NCBI RefSeq assembly: GCF_002959965.1
Contig: NZ_PREV01000026.1
Location: 1,402,501-1,466,500, forward strand
Direction: 5' to 3'
Source of the DNA: Microbulbifer pacificus
GTDB lineage: Bacteria; Pseudomonadota; Gammaproteobacteria; Pseudomonadales; Cellvibrionaceae
Length of the DNA stretch: 64,000 nt
A program made the translations under genes and the position numbers. Under the pieces are notes generated by a model. It was not told the DNA's origin. It worked only from the letters and a program-made list of their open reading frames with translations, and did no database searches. Position 1 is the stretch's first letter. Each line of letters begins with the position of its first letter. Positions 1 through 8,285 of this stretch are shown piece by piece.

Positions 1-8
1 TAGGTCAT
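1..8 (-). CDS. Start of a gene running off the left edge
   Basis: Only the first codons (ATG ACC) of a possible minus-strand gene are inside the window. The call rests on a very good ribosome binding site on the minus strand, AAGGAAGG at 21-14, followed by five bases and the ATG at 8-6. Nothing can be said about the product. Confidence 0.4.
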
Positions 9-324
9 GGCGTACCTTCCTTGTAACCATGGGTAAATTTCGGGTCAATCCTGCGACCCGGTCCAAATTCCTTGCTGATAACCTCTGTGCCCTTCATGGC
101 GTCAGATACGGTTATCCGGAATTCTGTTCTGCCTGTCACAACCTAACGGGCAGAGCTCGTGTCCAAGGGGCTCCTTGTTCCCAGATGGTTTCTAAAGGAA
201 AGCATCCGGTGACACAAGACAATTCTACGCCATAAATTCCAATGGCGCAGGCAAAGGCCCGCGACCTTTTTAGTGACTCGGCACATCCAAGTCAAGCGCG
301 CCCCGTTGGCGGCGAAGCACGCTC
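9..324. other. Intergenic region without a supported gene
   Basis: This stretch is upstream of the left-edge gene and downstream of alaE. A 68-codon plus-strand frame at 29-235 has no ribosome binding site and no recognisable protein character. The only structure seen is a weak hairpin near 252-270 (AAAGG/CCTTT with a T run on the plus strand). I see no RNA gene. Confidence 0.5.
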
Positions 325-975
325 TCAGTTGGCGACGGCACTATCCGCCGCCGTCCGCCGCTCGAGCCACAGGTGACGCAGGCAGTCGAGGTACATACCG
401 TAGGGACGCCCCAGGGCACCGGCAATCAACATAAAGGTGATACACGCCGTGGCAATTTCGCCACTGGAAGCCCCGCCCAGCACCATGTTCAGGATGTACA
501 GGGGCAACTGGAAGCTCAAGAAAACGAAGGTGTCCAGGGCGTAGTTGCGGAAGGCGCCACCGCGACCAATACGCGCCACCACCCAGTTGCGATACACGCT
601 GAACGGACGCGCGATCAGGGTGTTGAATACGACCGCCAGCAGGCGCACCTTCAGGTGTTCGTTCCAGCTCATACCCGCCAGCATCACCTCAATCGGAATC
701 GCAATGGCCCAGGAGAAGCTGTTCATGGCGAATACATCCAGCAGCCACTCATTCCAGCGGGTGCGGCGATTGCGACGCCGGTTGAGTCGGGTGTTGGTGG
801 ATTGCGGAGTCTCAACCGGCTGTTCGTCTTCCAGCACCATGACGGGTGGCGATACGGGGATGGCGTCGGTGGCCTGAGACAATGATTGCGGCGACATGGT
901 AACGGGTGACCTGGTAGGCGGCGTACGCTTGTGGCGGACGGCCGCGAAACTGCTCTGGGGGCGGTAATTGCACAT
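325..975 (-). CDS. alaE: L-alanine exporter AlaE
   Basis: Predicted inner-membrane exporter that relieves the cell of excess L-alanine. The last 150 or so residues match the whole AlaE family protein: a WNEWLLDVFAMNSFSW-type start, a basic loop with RPFSVYRNWV, and about four hydrophobic helices ending in GRPYGMYLDCLRH. The family is usually about 150 residues, so the 65-residue polar, Arg-rich N-terminus here is an extension. A second in-frame ATG at 897 would shorten it, and neither start has a clear ribosome binding site. It is divergent from the PadR-type regulator at 1288. In E. coli alaE responds to alanine through Lrp; whether the PadR protein controls it here is only a guess from position. 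Confidence 0.85.
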   Translation of the reverse strand: MCNYRPQSSFAAVRHKRTPPTRSPVTMSPQSLSQATDAIPVSPPVMVLEDEQPVETPQSTNTRLNRRRNRRTRWNEWLLDVFAMNSFSWAIAIPIEVMLAGMSWNEHLKVRLLAVVFNTLIARPFSVYRNWVVARIGRGGAFRNYALDTFVFLSFQLPLYILNMVLGGASSGEIATACITFMLIAGALGRPYGMYLDCLRHLWLERRTAADSAVAN

Positions 976-1287
976 TATTCAACCACTTTTGGTGGCGCCG
1001 GCGATTATATCCACCGGCGCAACAAATACTAGTGGTCATATATTAATTTTTTGTTTAAGCCTTCTTTTTCATCCTAACTTTCGACCATTGCCAGAAGGTT
1101 TCTCATAGATAACAGGAATTACCGGTCTACCCATCCCCATGGGATGCACTTCTGGTCGGCGGCGCCCATGTCAGCGGACGGGGTGAGCCAGTACACTGCG
1201 GGGCACACGAAACCAGGCTGCGCACCGGCGGCGATTCCGTCTCCGGCAACAGGTTTCTTACTACCACCCTGTGTGATCGCCCGAACC
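976..1287. other. Divergent promoter region between alaE and the PadR gene
   Basis: About 310 bases between two divergent starts. The part next to alaE (1030-1075) is AT-rich and promoter-like. The part next to the regulator could be read as an N-terminal extension of that gene, but the translation has no PadR-family character. No clear operator palindrome was found by eye. Confidence 0.5.
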
Positions 1288-1854
1288 ATGTCACTGAGAT
1301 TTGCCGTACTGAGCCTGCTGGACATCGAACCCGGCAGTGGCTACGACCTGAAACGCCGCTTCGAGCGCAGCGTCAACCACTTCTGGAGCGCCAGTCACCA
1401 ACAGATGTATCGGGAGTTACACAAACTGCATGGGGAGGGGCTGCTGGATTGTGTGGAAGAGGTGCAGGACGGTCGTCCCGACAAAAAAGTCTACAGCCTC
1501 ACGGCCGCGGGACGCCAGGCACTGGAAGTCTGGGCGGCGAAGCCCGCGGCCGCGCAGAAGATCCGCGACCCCTTCCTGATCCAGGTATTCGCCGGTCACC
1601 ACCTGCCGTTGGCGCAGATGCGCGCGGAACTGGAGCGCCACATCGAGGAGCACCGCCACAAGCTCACCACCTATGAGACGCAGAACGCCCGCTTCTACCG
1701 GCGCCCGCTGGAACAGCAACAAAAGTTGTGGATATCCCACCAGCCGCTGCTGCTGGGTATTGAAACAGAAAAAACGTGGCTGCGCTGGGCGGAGCAACTG
1801 CTGGTGAAACTGGACAGGGAGATCGCTGAGGGAAGCGAACCCAACGCCCATTGA
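1288..1854 (+). CDS. PadR family transcriptional regulator
   Basis: DNA-binding regulator of about 188 residues. The N-terminal winged helix is recognisable: MSLRFAVLSLLDIEPGSGYD, then a WSASHQQMYRELHKL recognition region and a wing with GRPDKKVYSLTAAGR. The C-terminal half (about residues 95-180) is the helical Vir-like dimerisation domain typical of PadR subfamily 2. The open frame extends upstream to 1144, but family homology begins at this ATG. No strong ribosome binding site precedes it, so the start is the least certain part. It is divergent from alaE and convergent with the VOC gene. The ligand is unknown. Confidence 0.85.
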   Translation: MSLRFAVLSLLDIEPGSGYDLKRRFERSVNHFWSASHQQMYRELHKLHGEGLLDCVEEVQDGRPDKKVYSLTAAGRQALEVWAAKPAAAQKIRDPFLIQVFAGHHLPLAQMRAELERHIEEHRHKLTTYETQNARFYRRPLEQQQKLWISHQPLLLGIETEKTWLRWAEQLLVKLDREIAEGSEPNAH

Positions 1855-1909
1855 CCGGACTGTCGCTTCACTGCAGCGGCTCCCGTGTCCGCGCGATAAC
1901 CCGTATGGA

Positions 1910-2287
1910 TTACTGGAAGGCATCCGCCGGAATATGGCACACGACCTCAATGTTGTGCCCATCCGGGTCCAGAACATAGGCGCCGTAATAGTGATCGTGG
2001 TATTCCGGTCGCAATCCCGGTGCACCGTTATCCTTGCCTCCGGCTTGCAGTGCCGTGTCATAAAACGCGTGCACCGTATCCCGATCTTCCGCGCTGAACG
2101 CAATATGCAAGGCCGGCGCAGTGCTGGAGCCGCCCTTGATCAACAGCTGGGGCTTACCACCCCAGCCAAAACCCGCCCAGTCACCCATCTCCATCACCAG
2201 CTCATAGCCGAGCGGTAACAGTGCAGCCTGATAGAACGCTTTGCTGCGCTGGTAGTCGTGCACAATCAGACCGATATGGTCCAGCAT
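1910..2287 (-). CDS. VOC family (glyoxalase/bleomycin resistance-like) protein
   Basis: Small metal-binding fold protein of 125 residues. It opens with MLDHIGLIVHDYQRSKAFY and ends with YYGAYVLDPDGHNIEVVCH, the paired beta-alpha-beta-beta-beta modules of the vicinal oxygen chelate superfamily. His4 and the Glu of NIEVV are candidate metal ligands. The start is chosen at 2287 because AGGAGA lies just upstream; the longer frame to 2326 has no such site. Substrate cannot be inferred: the family includes lyases, dioxygenases and drug-binding proteins. Confidence 0.85.
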   Translation of the reverse strand: MLDHIGLIVHDYQRSKAFYQAALLPLGYELVMEMGDWAGFGWGGKPQLLIKGGSSTAPALHIAFSAEDRDTVHAFYDTALQAGGKDNGAPGLRPEYHDHYYGAYVLDPDGHNIEVVCHIPADAFQ

Positions 2288-2375
2288 GGGAATCTCCTGT
2301 CGCCAACCTGGTGGTGTGTCGGACACTCAGTATAGAAGCGGGGGGAACGGGAGGAGATGAGTAGAAAACAGGAAT

Positions 2376-2792
2376 CTACAGGGAGCCGGAGTACGACATC
2401 AGACCATACAGTACCACCGCGGTGCCGCAGATGAGCTGCCCCACAATCAGCGCGCGAATGGCAAAGGTGTAACGGATAAAGCGGCTGTGGGAATTCAGGT
2501 CGCGGGTAAATACCCGTGCCTGTTCCGGCAACTGCTGTTCCATGGCGCGCAACCCCGGTACCGCCAGGCTCAACAGCTGGCGGCTGCGCAGGTCCATCAC
2601 CCAGAATACCGCGGACACAATGACCACAAAGCCGCCCAGCAGCATCACGATCAGGGGGTGGAAACTTTTTTCAACCGCGGTGAATACACCACCGTCGACA
2701 AACATGGACAGCACCACAAAAAAGTTGAAGGCCTTCAGGCGCTGCTCGGCGTTGAAACGGTAGTGCTCACACAGGTACTGCTGTTCATTCAC
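2376..2792 (-). CDS. Small inner-membrane protein of unknown function
   Basis: Protein of 138 residues with two hydrophobic segments near residues 20-65 (FNFFVVLSMFVDGGVFTAV, then LIVMLLGGFVVIVSAVFWVM) and another near 110-135 (AIRALIVGQLICGTAVVLYG). The middle is a polar, probably cytoplasmic stretch. The shape recalls small RipA-like membrane proteins, but I cannot name a family. It sits 25 bases upstream of the YciI-like gene on the same strand, so the two may be cotranscribed. Confidence 0.65.
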   Translation of the reverse strand: MNEQQYLCEHYRFNAEQRLKAFNFFVVLSMFVDGGVFTAVEKSFHPLIVMLLGGFVVIVSAVFWVMDLRSRQLLSLAVPGLRAMEQQLPEQARVFTRDLNSHSRFIRYTFAIRALIVGQLICGTAVVLYGLMSYSGSL

Positions 2793-2816
2793 GATAGTGA
2801 CTGTCCCGGTTACCGC

Positions 2817-3290
2817 TTACGGCGATTGCTTGGCGAGGGTGCCGTGCAGTTGATTGATTTTCTTGAGCGCGGCGGAACCATACCAGGGGTGCAACTCCAT
2901 CACCAGTCGCCCGGCCTGTACCGCGGGATCGGTTTCCGTCAGTTTCTGCGCTTCTTCCACGGTATCCACGTCGAATACATAGATTCCGCGCAACTCAACG
3001 CCATCAAGAAACGGGCCCGCAAGTACCAGCACGCCCTCATCTGCCAGCCTCTGGATATTCGCCATGTGCGCCCGTTGCAGCTCCGCAGCCGTGCCCGGGT
3101 CCTGATCGCGATGGGGGCCGGCCTTAAGCAGCGCCATCACATACTTGTGCATACCGTACTCATCGGCGCCCAGTTCTTTTGCCAGCTGTGGATCGAAGGC
3201 CGGCTTTTCTTTGGTAACTTCCGCTGACAATGCACCAGTCGACAGTGACATCAGGGTCAGGATCAGGGCGGTAGCGCGACGAATATTCAT
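2817..3290 (-). CDS. Secreted YciI-like protein
   Basis: Protein of 157 residues with a typical signal peptide (MNIRRATALILTLMSLSTGALSAE, cleavage probably after ALSA). The body (about residues 45-150) carries the YCII-related ferredoxin-like fold: HKYVMALLKAGPHRDQDP, an AHMANIQRLADEGVLVLAGPF segment containing the family's conserved HxxxxxxLxxxGxLxxAGP pattern, and a C-terminal strand with AGRLVMELHPWYG. Most YciI proteins are cytoplasmic and about 100 residues, so the export signal is noteworthy. Function is unknown. Confidence 0.8.
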   Translation of the reverse strand: MNIRRATALILTLMSLSTGALSAEVTKEKPAFDPQLAKELGADEYGMHKYVMALLKAGPHRDQDPGTAAELQRAHMANIQRLADEGVLVLAGPFLDGVELRGIYVFDVDTVEEAQKLTETDPAVQAGRLVMELHPWYGSAALKKINQLHGTLAKQSP

Positions 3291-3339
3291 GGCTTGGCTC
3301 TTTTATTGTTCTCTATATCTTCCGGGGTACGAACTGGGA

Positions 3340-4191
3340 TCAGGGCACAATCAGCACATCGGTGTTCGCGCGGCCGAGGATTCGCTCGGCGGTATTCCCA
3401 AGTACAAACCCCTTGGGGCCTTTGCGCACCCCGCGCCCGACCAGAATGGCCCGCGCCTTGTTGCGGTCCACCACACGATTGACTTCAGCGGCGGGTTTGC
3501 CCGTAACAAAGTGCGTTCGGCTGCAGGTGATGCCACTATCGGCGATGACTTTGTCCACCGCCTGGAGCAACGCCCCGGCCTGTTCACGAAACTCCGCGAG
3601 GTCTGCAACTTCACTGGGCACAGGCACGCAGGCAACGGACTCAAGTTCGGCTTCCAGTATCTGGGAGAGTGTGCCGCCGAGGTGCAACACCCGATGATTC
3701 AGCGCTACATGCAGGGGGTTGTCAACGGCGGGGTCGAGGGCCGCGACAATGCGCTCGCGCTTGACCCAATGGGTGCTGACAGCAAGCCACAGGGGGGTGG
3801 GGAGGCTTTCGATCATGCGCCAGTCGATGGAGCCAAAACCGCCGCGGCCGAATTGTTTCTGCGCGGTTTTCACCACCAGATCGCAATCATTTGCGTCGAG
3901 GTATTCGAGGGTCCAGAAGGGAATGTCGTGATGCCAAACCACTTCTGCGGTCGAGCCGGCGGGCAGTGTATGCTGCTGCTGTAGCTCTTGCAGCCACTGA
4001 CTGCGCGCGTTTTTCATTTCCCCGCTGATATTGAGAATGGAGCCAGCGAGCAGGGATATGGAGACCACCGGTTCGTAAACCACGCTGACCAGATGCAGCG
4101 CCGCCCCTGATTTCTTCGCCAGTTCCAACGCCCGCTCCAGCGCTACCTGTTCGTGCTTGGGCTTGTCGAGGATGACGAGAATATTCTGCAT
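3340..4191 (-). CDS. Tandem universal stress protein (UspE-like)
   Basis: 283 residues formed by two Usp domains in tandem, the arrangement seen in UspE. The first begins MQNILVILDKPKHEQVALERALELA. The second ends with a nucleotide-binding glycine motif, GRGVRKGPKGFVLGNTAERIL, about residues 250-270, followed by the terminal strand ANTDVLIVP. GGAGG precedes the ATG at good spacing. UspE-type proteins bind ATP and contribute to stress survival and surface attachment. It stands alone, 380 bases downstream of acs on the same strand, with a structured repeat in the gap. Confidence 0.85.
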   Translation of the reverse strand: MQNILVILDKPKHEQVALERALELAKKSGAALHLVSVVYEPVVSISLLAGSILNISGEMKNARSQWLQELQQQHTLPAGSTAEVVWHHDIPFWTLEYLDANDCDLVVKTAQKQFGRGGFGSIDWRMIESLPTPLWLAVSTHWVKRERIVAALDPAVDNPLHVALNHRVLHLGGTLSQILEAELESVACVPVPSEVADLAEFREQAGALLQAVDKVIADSGITCSRTHFVTGKPAAEVNRVVDRNKARAILVGRGVRKGPKGFVLGNTAERILGRANTDVLIVP

Positions 4192-4324
4192 GCGGCCTCC
4201 GGTGCTGCTGGGATCAACTTAATACCTTTAGAGGTAATTAAATCACCGGATCTTGGGTTTGTCTTGGGTTCAGCTCAATTCGCATATTGAAGGATTGAGG
4301 TATGCACTGTTGTCGTTCGGTGGC

Positions 4325-4447
4325 GGTGGAGCACCGGGTATAGCTTTTCGAAACCGGGCTAGCCCCCCTGGGGATACATCCCTGAACGCTGCGTCGGCGA
4401 CGTCCTTGTCGCAGACGCTTTCGAAAAGCTATCCCCGGCACTCCACC
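4325..4447 (-). repeat. Covarying stem-loop element, copy 1
   Basis: The gap 4192-4573 holds one intergenic palindromic element. The outer arms are 4325-4353 and 4419-4447 (GGTGGAGCACCGGG... and ...CCCCGGCACTCCACC, 26 of 29 positions complementary). On the minus strand the interior forms a hairpin from GCGTC/GACGC and a smaller one around CAGGGATG. The tail 4448-4480 carries the family CTTCGT motif. It lies downstream of acs, on the same strand as acs transcription. Confidence 0.85.
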
Positions 4448-4573
4448 TTCGCATTTAGCAAAGCACTTCGTGAGCTGGCGAGGAGCGAGTCTTACGCGCT
4501 TACGAAGTCGGGGAGTGAAAACTGAAGGGGAAGCACTGGACCCACAACAGAGCACCCGATGACGGGCACAAAT

Positions 4574-6511
4574 CTATTTATTGGCCCGGTGATCCACGAG
4601 TTCATCTACCACGGAAGGATCAGCAAGCGTCGAAGTGTCGCCCAGTGAATCCAGCTCATTACACGCAATCTTGCGCAGAATGCGCCGCATGATTTTGCCG
4701 GAGCGGGTTTTTGGCAGGCCCGGCGCCCACTGGATGATATCGGGTTTGGCAATGGGGCCGATCTCCTTCACACACAGGTCGATCAGTTCCTTGCGCAACT
4801 CCTCGGAAGGCTCGCGACCGTTCTTCAGGGTCACATAGCAGTAAATACCCTGCCCCTTGATATCGTGCGGATAACCCACCACCGCCGCCTCGGCGGTATC
4901 CTCGTGCAACACAATCGCACTCTCAATTTCCGCGGTACCCAGACGGTGGCCGGAGACGTTCAGCACATCGTCGATGCGCCCGGTAATCCAGTAGTAGCCA
5001 TCCGCATCGCGGCGCGCACCGTCGCCGGTGAAGTAGTAACCGGGGAACGTAGAGAAGTATGTGTCGATCATGCGCTGATGATCGCCGTACACACTGCGGA
5101 TCATGCTCGGCCAGCTGGCCTTCATCACCAGTGCGCCTTCGCCCTGCCCCTCAATTTCCTGCCCCTTCTCATCCAGCAGCGCCGGCTGCACACCAAAGAA
5201 GGGGCGTGTGGCCGAACCGGGTTTGAGGGTGGTGGCACCGGGGAGCGGGGTGATCATGTGGGCACCGGTTTCAGTTTGCCACCAGGTATCCACGATCGGG
5301 CAGCGCTTCTCACCCACCACGTGGTAGTACCACTCCCAGGCCTCGGGGTTGATCGGCTCGCCTACGGTACCCAGCAGTTTCAGGGAGCTGCGGTCGCACC
5401 TGGTGACGAAGTCATCACCGGCGCCCATCAAGGCGCGGATCGCAGTAGGGGCCGTGTAGAAGGTGTTTACCTTGTGTTTTTCCACCACCTGCCAGCAGCG
5501 CGAGGCATCCGGATAGGTGGGCACGCCTTCGAACATCAGGGAAATGGCGCCTGCACACAGCGGGCCGTATACGATGTAGCTGTGGCCGGTGATCCAGCCC
5601 ACATCCGCGGTGCACCAGAACACATCGCCTTCCTTGTAATCGAAGGCGTACTTGAACGTCATGGTGGAAGCCAGCAGGTAACCGGCAGTGGTATGCAGCA
5701 CGCCTTTGGGCTTGCCGGTGGAGCCGGAGGTGTAGAGGATAAACAGCGGGTCTTCCGCATTCATCGGCTCCGGCGCACAGTCAGTACTTTGCCCGGCAAC
5801 GGATTCGGCGTACCAGATGTCGCGCTTGCTGTCCCAGTCGATATTGGCTCCGGTGCGCTTGACCACGATAGCGGTATGCACATCGGGGCAGTGAGCCAGA
5901 GCCTTGTCGACGTTGGCTTTGAGCGGCACCTTGCGGCCGCCACGCACGCCTTCATCGGCGGTGATCACCAGGCGGCAGTTGGAATCGAGGATGCGGTCCT
6001 TGAGCGAATCGGGGGAGAAACCACCGAACACCACCGAGTGCACGGCGCCGATACGGGTACAGGCGAGCATGGCGTAGGCCGCTTCAGGGATCATGGGCAT
6101 ATAAATGCACACGCGATCACCCTTGTTCACGCCACGGGCCTTCAACAGGTTGGCCAGGCGGCATACCTGTTCGTACAATTCCTGGTAGGTGATGTTCTTG
6201 CTGTCGGCGGGGTCGTCGCCTTCCCAGATCAGGGCAGTCTGCTCGGCGCGGGCCGGCAGGTGACGATCGATACAGTTGACGGAGACGTTCAGTTCGCCGT
6301 CGGCAAACCAGGCGGCGTGGCCTTTGCTGAGATCCTCTTCCACCACATTGGTGAAGGGCTTGCTCCACTGCAGGAAGTCGTTGGCCTGCTGGGACCAGAA
6401 TGCTTGCGGGTCTTCCACCGACTGGCGGTACATCCGCTGATAGTCGTCGTTATTGACGAGGGTATTCGCGGCAAAGGTTTCGGGCACCGGATAGGTGTGC
6501 ACTTCAGACAT
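4574..6511 (-). CDS. acs: Acetyl-CoA synthetase
   Basis: AMP-forming acetate-CoA ligase of 645 residues, the normal family length. It converts acetate, ATP and CoA to acetyl-CoA in the cytoplasm. Visible features are the acyl-adenylate P-loop [14 protein letters not shown] near residue 259, the A8 region [19 protein letters not shown], and the catalytic C-terminal lysine in [11 protein letters not shown] at about residue 606. That lysine is the one acetylated and deacetylated in characterised Acs enzymes. The start is set at 6511 because GGGAG precedes it; the frame extends further upstream without support. Nearby genes at 7356-10151 encode an HDAC-type deacetylase and a GNAT-domain protein, and a CrbS/CrbR-like system is at 52-58 kb. 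Confidence 0.97.
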   Translation of the reverse strand: MSEVHTYPVPETFAANTLVNNDDYQRMYRQSVEDPQAFWSQQANDFLQWSKPFTNVVEEDLSKGHAAWFADGELNVSVNCIDRHLPARAEQTALIWEGDDPADSKNITYQELYEQVCRLANLLKARGVNKGDRVCIYMPMIPEAAYAMLACTRIGAVHSVVFGGFSPDSLKDRILDSNCRLVITADEGVRGGRKVPLKANVDKALAHCPDVHTAIVVKRTGANIDWDSKRDIWYAESVAGQSTDCAPEPMNAEDPLFILYTSGSTGKPKGVLHTTAGYLLASTMTFKYAFDYKEGDVFWCTADVGWITGHSYIVYGPLCAGAISLMFEGVPTYPDASRCWQVVEKHKVNTFYTAPTAIRALMGAGDDFVTRCDRSSLKLLGTVGEPINPEAWEWYYHVVGEKRCPIVDTWWQTETGAHMITPLPGATTLKPGSATRPFFGVQPALLDEKGQEIEGQGEGALVMKASWPSMIRSVYGDHQRMIDTYFSTFPGYYFTGDGARRDADGYYWITGRIDDVLNVSGHRLGTAEIESAIVLHEDTAEAAVVGYPHDIKGQGIYCYVTLKNGREPSEELRKELIDLCVKEIGPIAKPDIIQWAPGLPKTRSGKIMRRILRKIACNELDSLGDTSTLADPSVVDELVDHRANK

Positions 6512-6805
6512 CGTTTTCTCCCTTATTAGTATTATCGGGTGCTGCGCGGCCCCACTCTTTGAGACCCGTTGGCGGCAGACATCGCTGTGTGCACCATCAG
6601 TCAATGCGGGTGCACGAATCCCGATAAGTTATACCACTGGCAGCCGCTGAATGACAACGCTGTCACTAGTCCTGTCGTACCATCATAGCCTGACAACTTT
6701 TTGGTTTCCCACCCTGAGTCTGGAATCCCGTGCCTTTTTTAGTCTGGACAGGCAAAATGCTGGCAATTAGTGATCACATTTTTGTTCAAGCACCGAGGAG
6801 GCCAT

Positions 6806-7159
6806 ATGGCGGCGAAGTTATTGCGGATTGTGGAAGGAGCAGCTGCGCGTGAGGCGGGGCCGGTGGCACCGGAGAAGATATTGGCGGGGAGTCCACAGCA
6901 GTGGACGGAGCACTTCTTCACCAACCGGAAAGAGAACTTTTTCTGCGGTATCTGGGCTTCGGATACGGGCAAGTGGTCGCTCACTTACACCGAGGATGAA
7001 TTCTGCTACATCATCGAGGGCGAAGCGGTCATTACGGATGCCGAGGGTGTCAGTGAGCGGGTTCGGGCCGGCGATGCGTTCTGTATTCCCGCCGGTTTTA
7101 CCGGGACCTGGGAAACGATCGGTTCGGTGAAAAAGTTCTATTCGATTTATGAGGAGTGA
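6806..7159 (+). CDS. Cupin domain protein (Cupin_3/DUF861 type)
   Basis: Single-domain cupin of 117 residues. Two cupin motifs are recognisable: GKWSLTYTEDEFCYIIEGEAVITD, then VRAGDAFCIPAGFTGTWET. The usual histidines of motif 1 are replaced by acidic and aromatic residues, as is common in this subfamily. The start at 6806 is fixed by GAGGAGG; the frame runs back to 6770. The family includes ureidoglycolate- and ethanolamine-utilisation-like enzymes, but substrate cannot be assigned here. It is divergent from acs and convergent with the deacetylase operon. Confidence 0.85.
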   Translation: MAAKLLRIVEGAAAREAGPVAPEKILAGSPQQWTEHFFTNRKENFFCGIWASDTGKWSLTYTEDEFCYIIEGEAVITDAEGVSERVRAGDAFCIPAGFTGTWETIGSVKKFYSIYEE

Positions 7160-7194
7160 TTCTTGCTCCGAGGCATCTAGTTGCCAGTTCTGTG

Positions 7195-7326
7195 GCGGCG
7201 GAGTAGCGGGCGCGGGCTTTCGGGACCGGGCTAGGCGCCCCCCCCCCTTTGAATACGCCCCTGTACGCTGCGTCGGCAACATCCCTGTTGCCAACGCTCC
7301 TGAAAACCCGCACCCGCTACTCCACC
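7195..7326 (-). repeat. Covarying stem-loop element, copy 2
   Basis: Lies between two convergent genes (cupin and HDAC). Outer arms begin GGCGGAGTAGCGGG and end CCGCTACTCCACC. On the minus strand the main inner hairpin is GCGTTGGCAAC/GTTGCCGACGC with a GGGA loop. The second subdomain is the GCTAGGCGCCCC variant, here with a run of ten C at about 7238-7247. Confidence 0.85.
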
Positions 7327-7355
7327 CTATCTTCACGTTTTGAGCGTTCGATCTC

Positions 7356-8282
7356 TTAACCGCCGATTAGTCCTTTTAGATGCGCGACCACGCTGCGCCC
7401 CAATGCGGAAAGCGCGTAACCTCCCTCCAGCATGGACACCAGTCGTCCCTCACAATGGTGGTCGGCGTATTCCCGCAGTTTTTCCGTCACCCAGAAATAA
7501 TCCTCCTCCCGGAAGCGCAACTGTGCCATGGGGTCCTCGATATGACCGTCGAAACCGGCGGAGATGAACAGCATTTGCGGCCGGAAGCTTTCCAGGGCCG
7601 GCAGCCAGTCTTGCTGTACCACTTCGCGCAGTGCATCGCCGCCGGCACCGGCTTCCAGGGGAGTGTTAACGATATTGTCGGGCAGCGCTCCGGTTCCGGT
7701 GAAGGGGTAATAGGGGGACTGGAAGCTGGAGCAGAGCAGGTAGCCCTCGCGGCCGGCGATAAAATCTTCGGTGCCGTTGCCGTGATGGACGTCGAAGTCG
7801 AGGATCGCGACGCGCTCAAGACCATGGTGCTCGCGGGAGTGGGTGGCGGCGATGGCGATGTTGTTGAACAGGCAGAAACCCATCGCCTTGTCGCGCTCGG
7901 CGTGGTGGCCCGGAGGGCGCACGGCACAGAACGCGGAATGGATTTCACCTGCCATCACCCGATCGACCGCATCGATACCGGCGCCGGCGGCGTGCAGCGC
8001 GGCCGTAAGTGAATACGGGCACATGCGGGTGTCCTCGTCGAGAACTTCGACCCCCTCAAGCGGTACCCGCGTAAAAATGGATTCAATGTATGCCGCGGTG
8101 TGCACCCGCTCAAGCTGCTCTCGCGCAGCCTGGGGCGCATCGAAGAAACGCAACACATATTCCATGCCACTGGTGAGCAATTGGTCCTGAATCGCGTCGA
8201 GACGCGCGGGACTCTCGGGGTGGTCATCGCCCATATCGTGGCGGTGACAAGCGGGGTCGGAGAAGAATCCTACATTGGCCAT
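7356..8282 (-). CDS. Histone deacetylase family (AcuC-like) deacetylase
   Basis: Zinc-dependent amidohydrolase of 308 residues. Diagnostic segments are RPPGHHAERDKAMGFCLFNN with the catalytic His pair, DFDVHHGNGTEDF near residue 160 with metal ligands, SAGFDGHIEDP, and the terminal LEGGYAL. Bacterial members remove acetyl groups from Acs (AcuC), from acetylpolyamines or from small amides. The ribosome binding site AAGGA lies inside the end of the upstream gene, leaving three bases between stop and start, so this gene is translationally coupled to the acetyl-CoA hydrolase/GNAT gene. An AcuC-like role toward Acs is inferred from context; acetylpolyamine hydrolysis is the main alternative, since a polyamine locus lies 5 kb away. 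Confidence 0.9.
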   Translation of the reverse strand: MANVGFFSDPACHRHDMGDDHPESPARLDAIQDQLLTSGMEYVLRFFDAPQAAREQLERVHTAAYIESIFTRVPLEGVEVLDEDTRMCPYSLTAALHAAGAGIDAVDRVMAGEIHSAFCAVRPPGHHAERDKAMGFCLFNNIAIAATHSREHHGLERVAILDFDVHHGNGTEDFIAGREGYLLCSSFQSPYYPFTGTGALPDNIVNTPLEAGAGGDALREVVQQDWLPALESFRPQMLFISAGFDGHIEDPMAQLRFREEDYFWVTEKLREYADHHCEGRLVSMLEGGYALSALGRSVVAHLKGLIGG

Positions 8283-8285
8283 GAC

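Noticed and set aside
29..235. 68-codon open frame at the left edge
   Set aside because: No ribosome binding site, no protein-like composition, and it lies upstream of a better-supported minus-strand start.
373..885. Long plus-strand open frame across alaE
   Set aside because: It is antisense to a clear AlaE coding sequence and arises from GC-rich codon bias.
4865..6529. 554-codon plus-strand frame across acs
   Set aside because: Shadow of acs on the other strand; His/Gly/Val-rich translation without domains.
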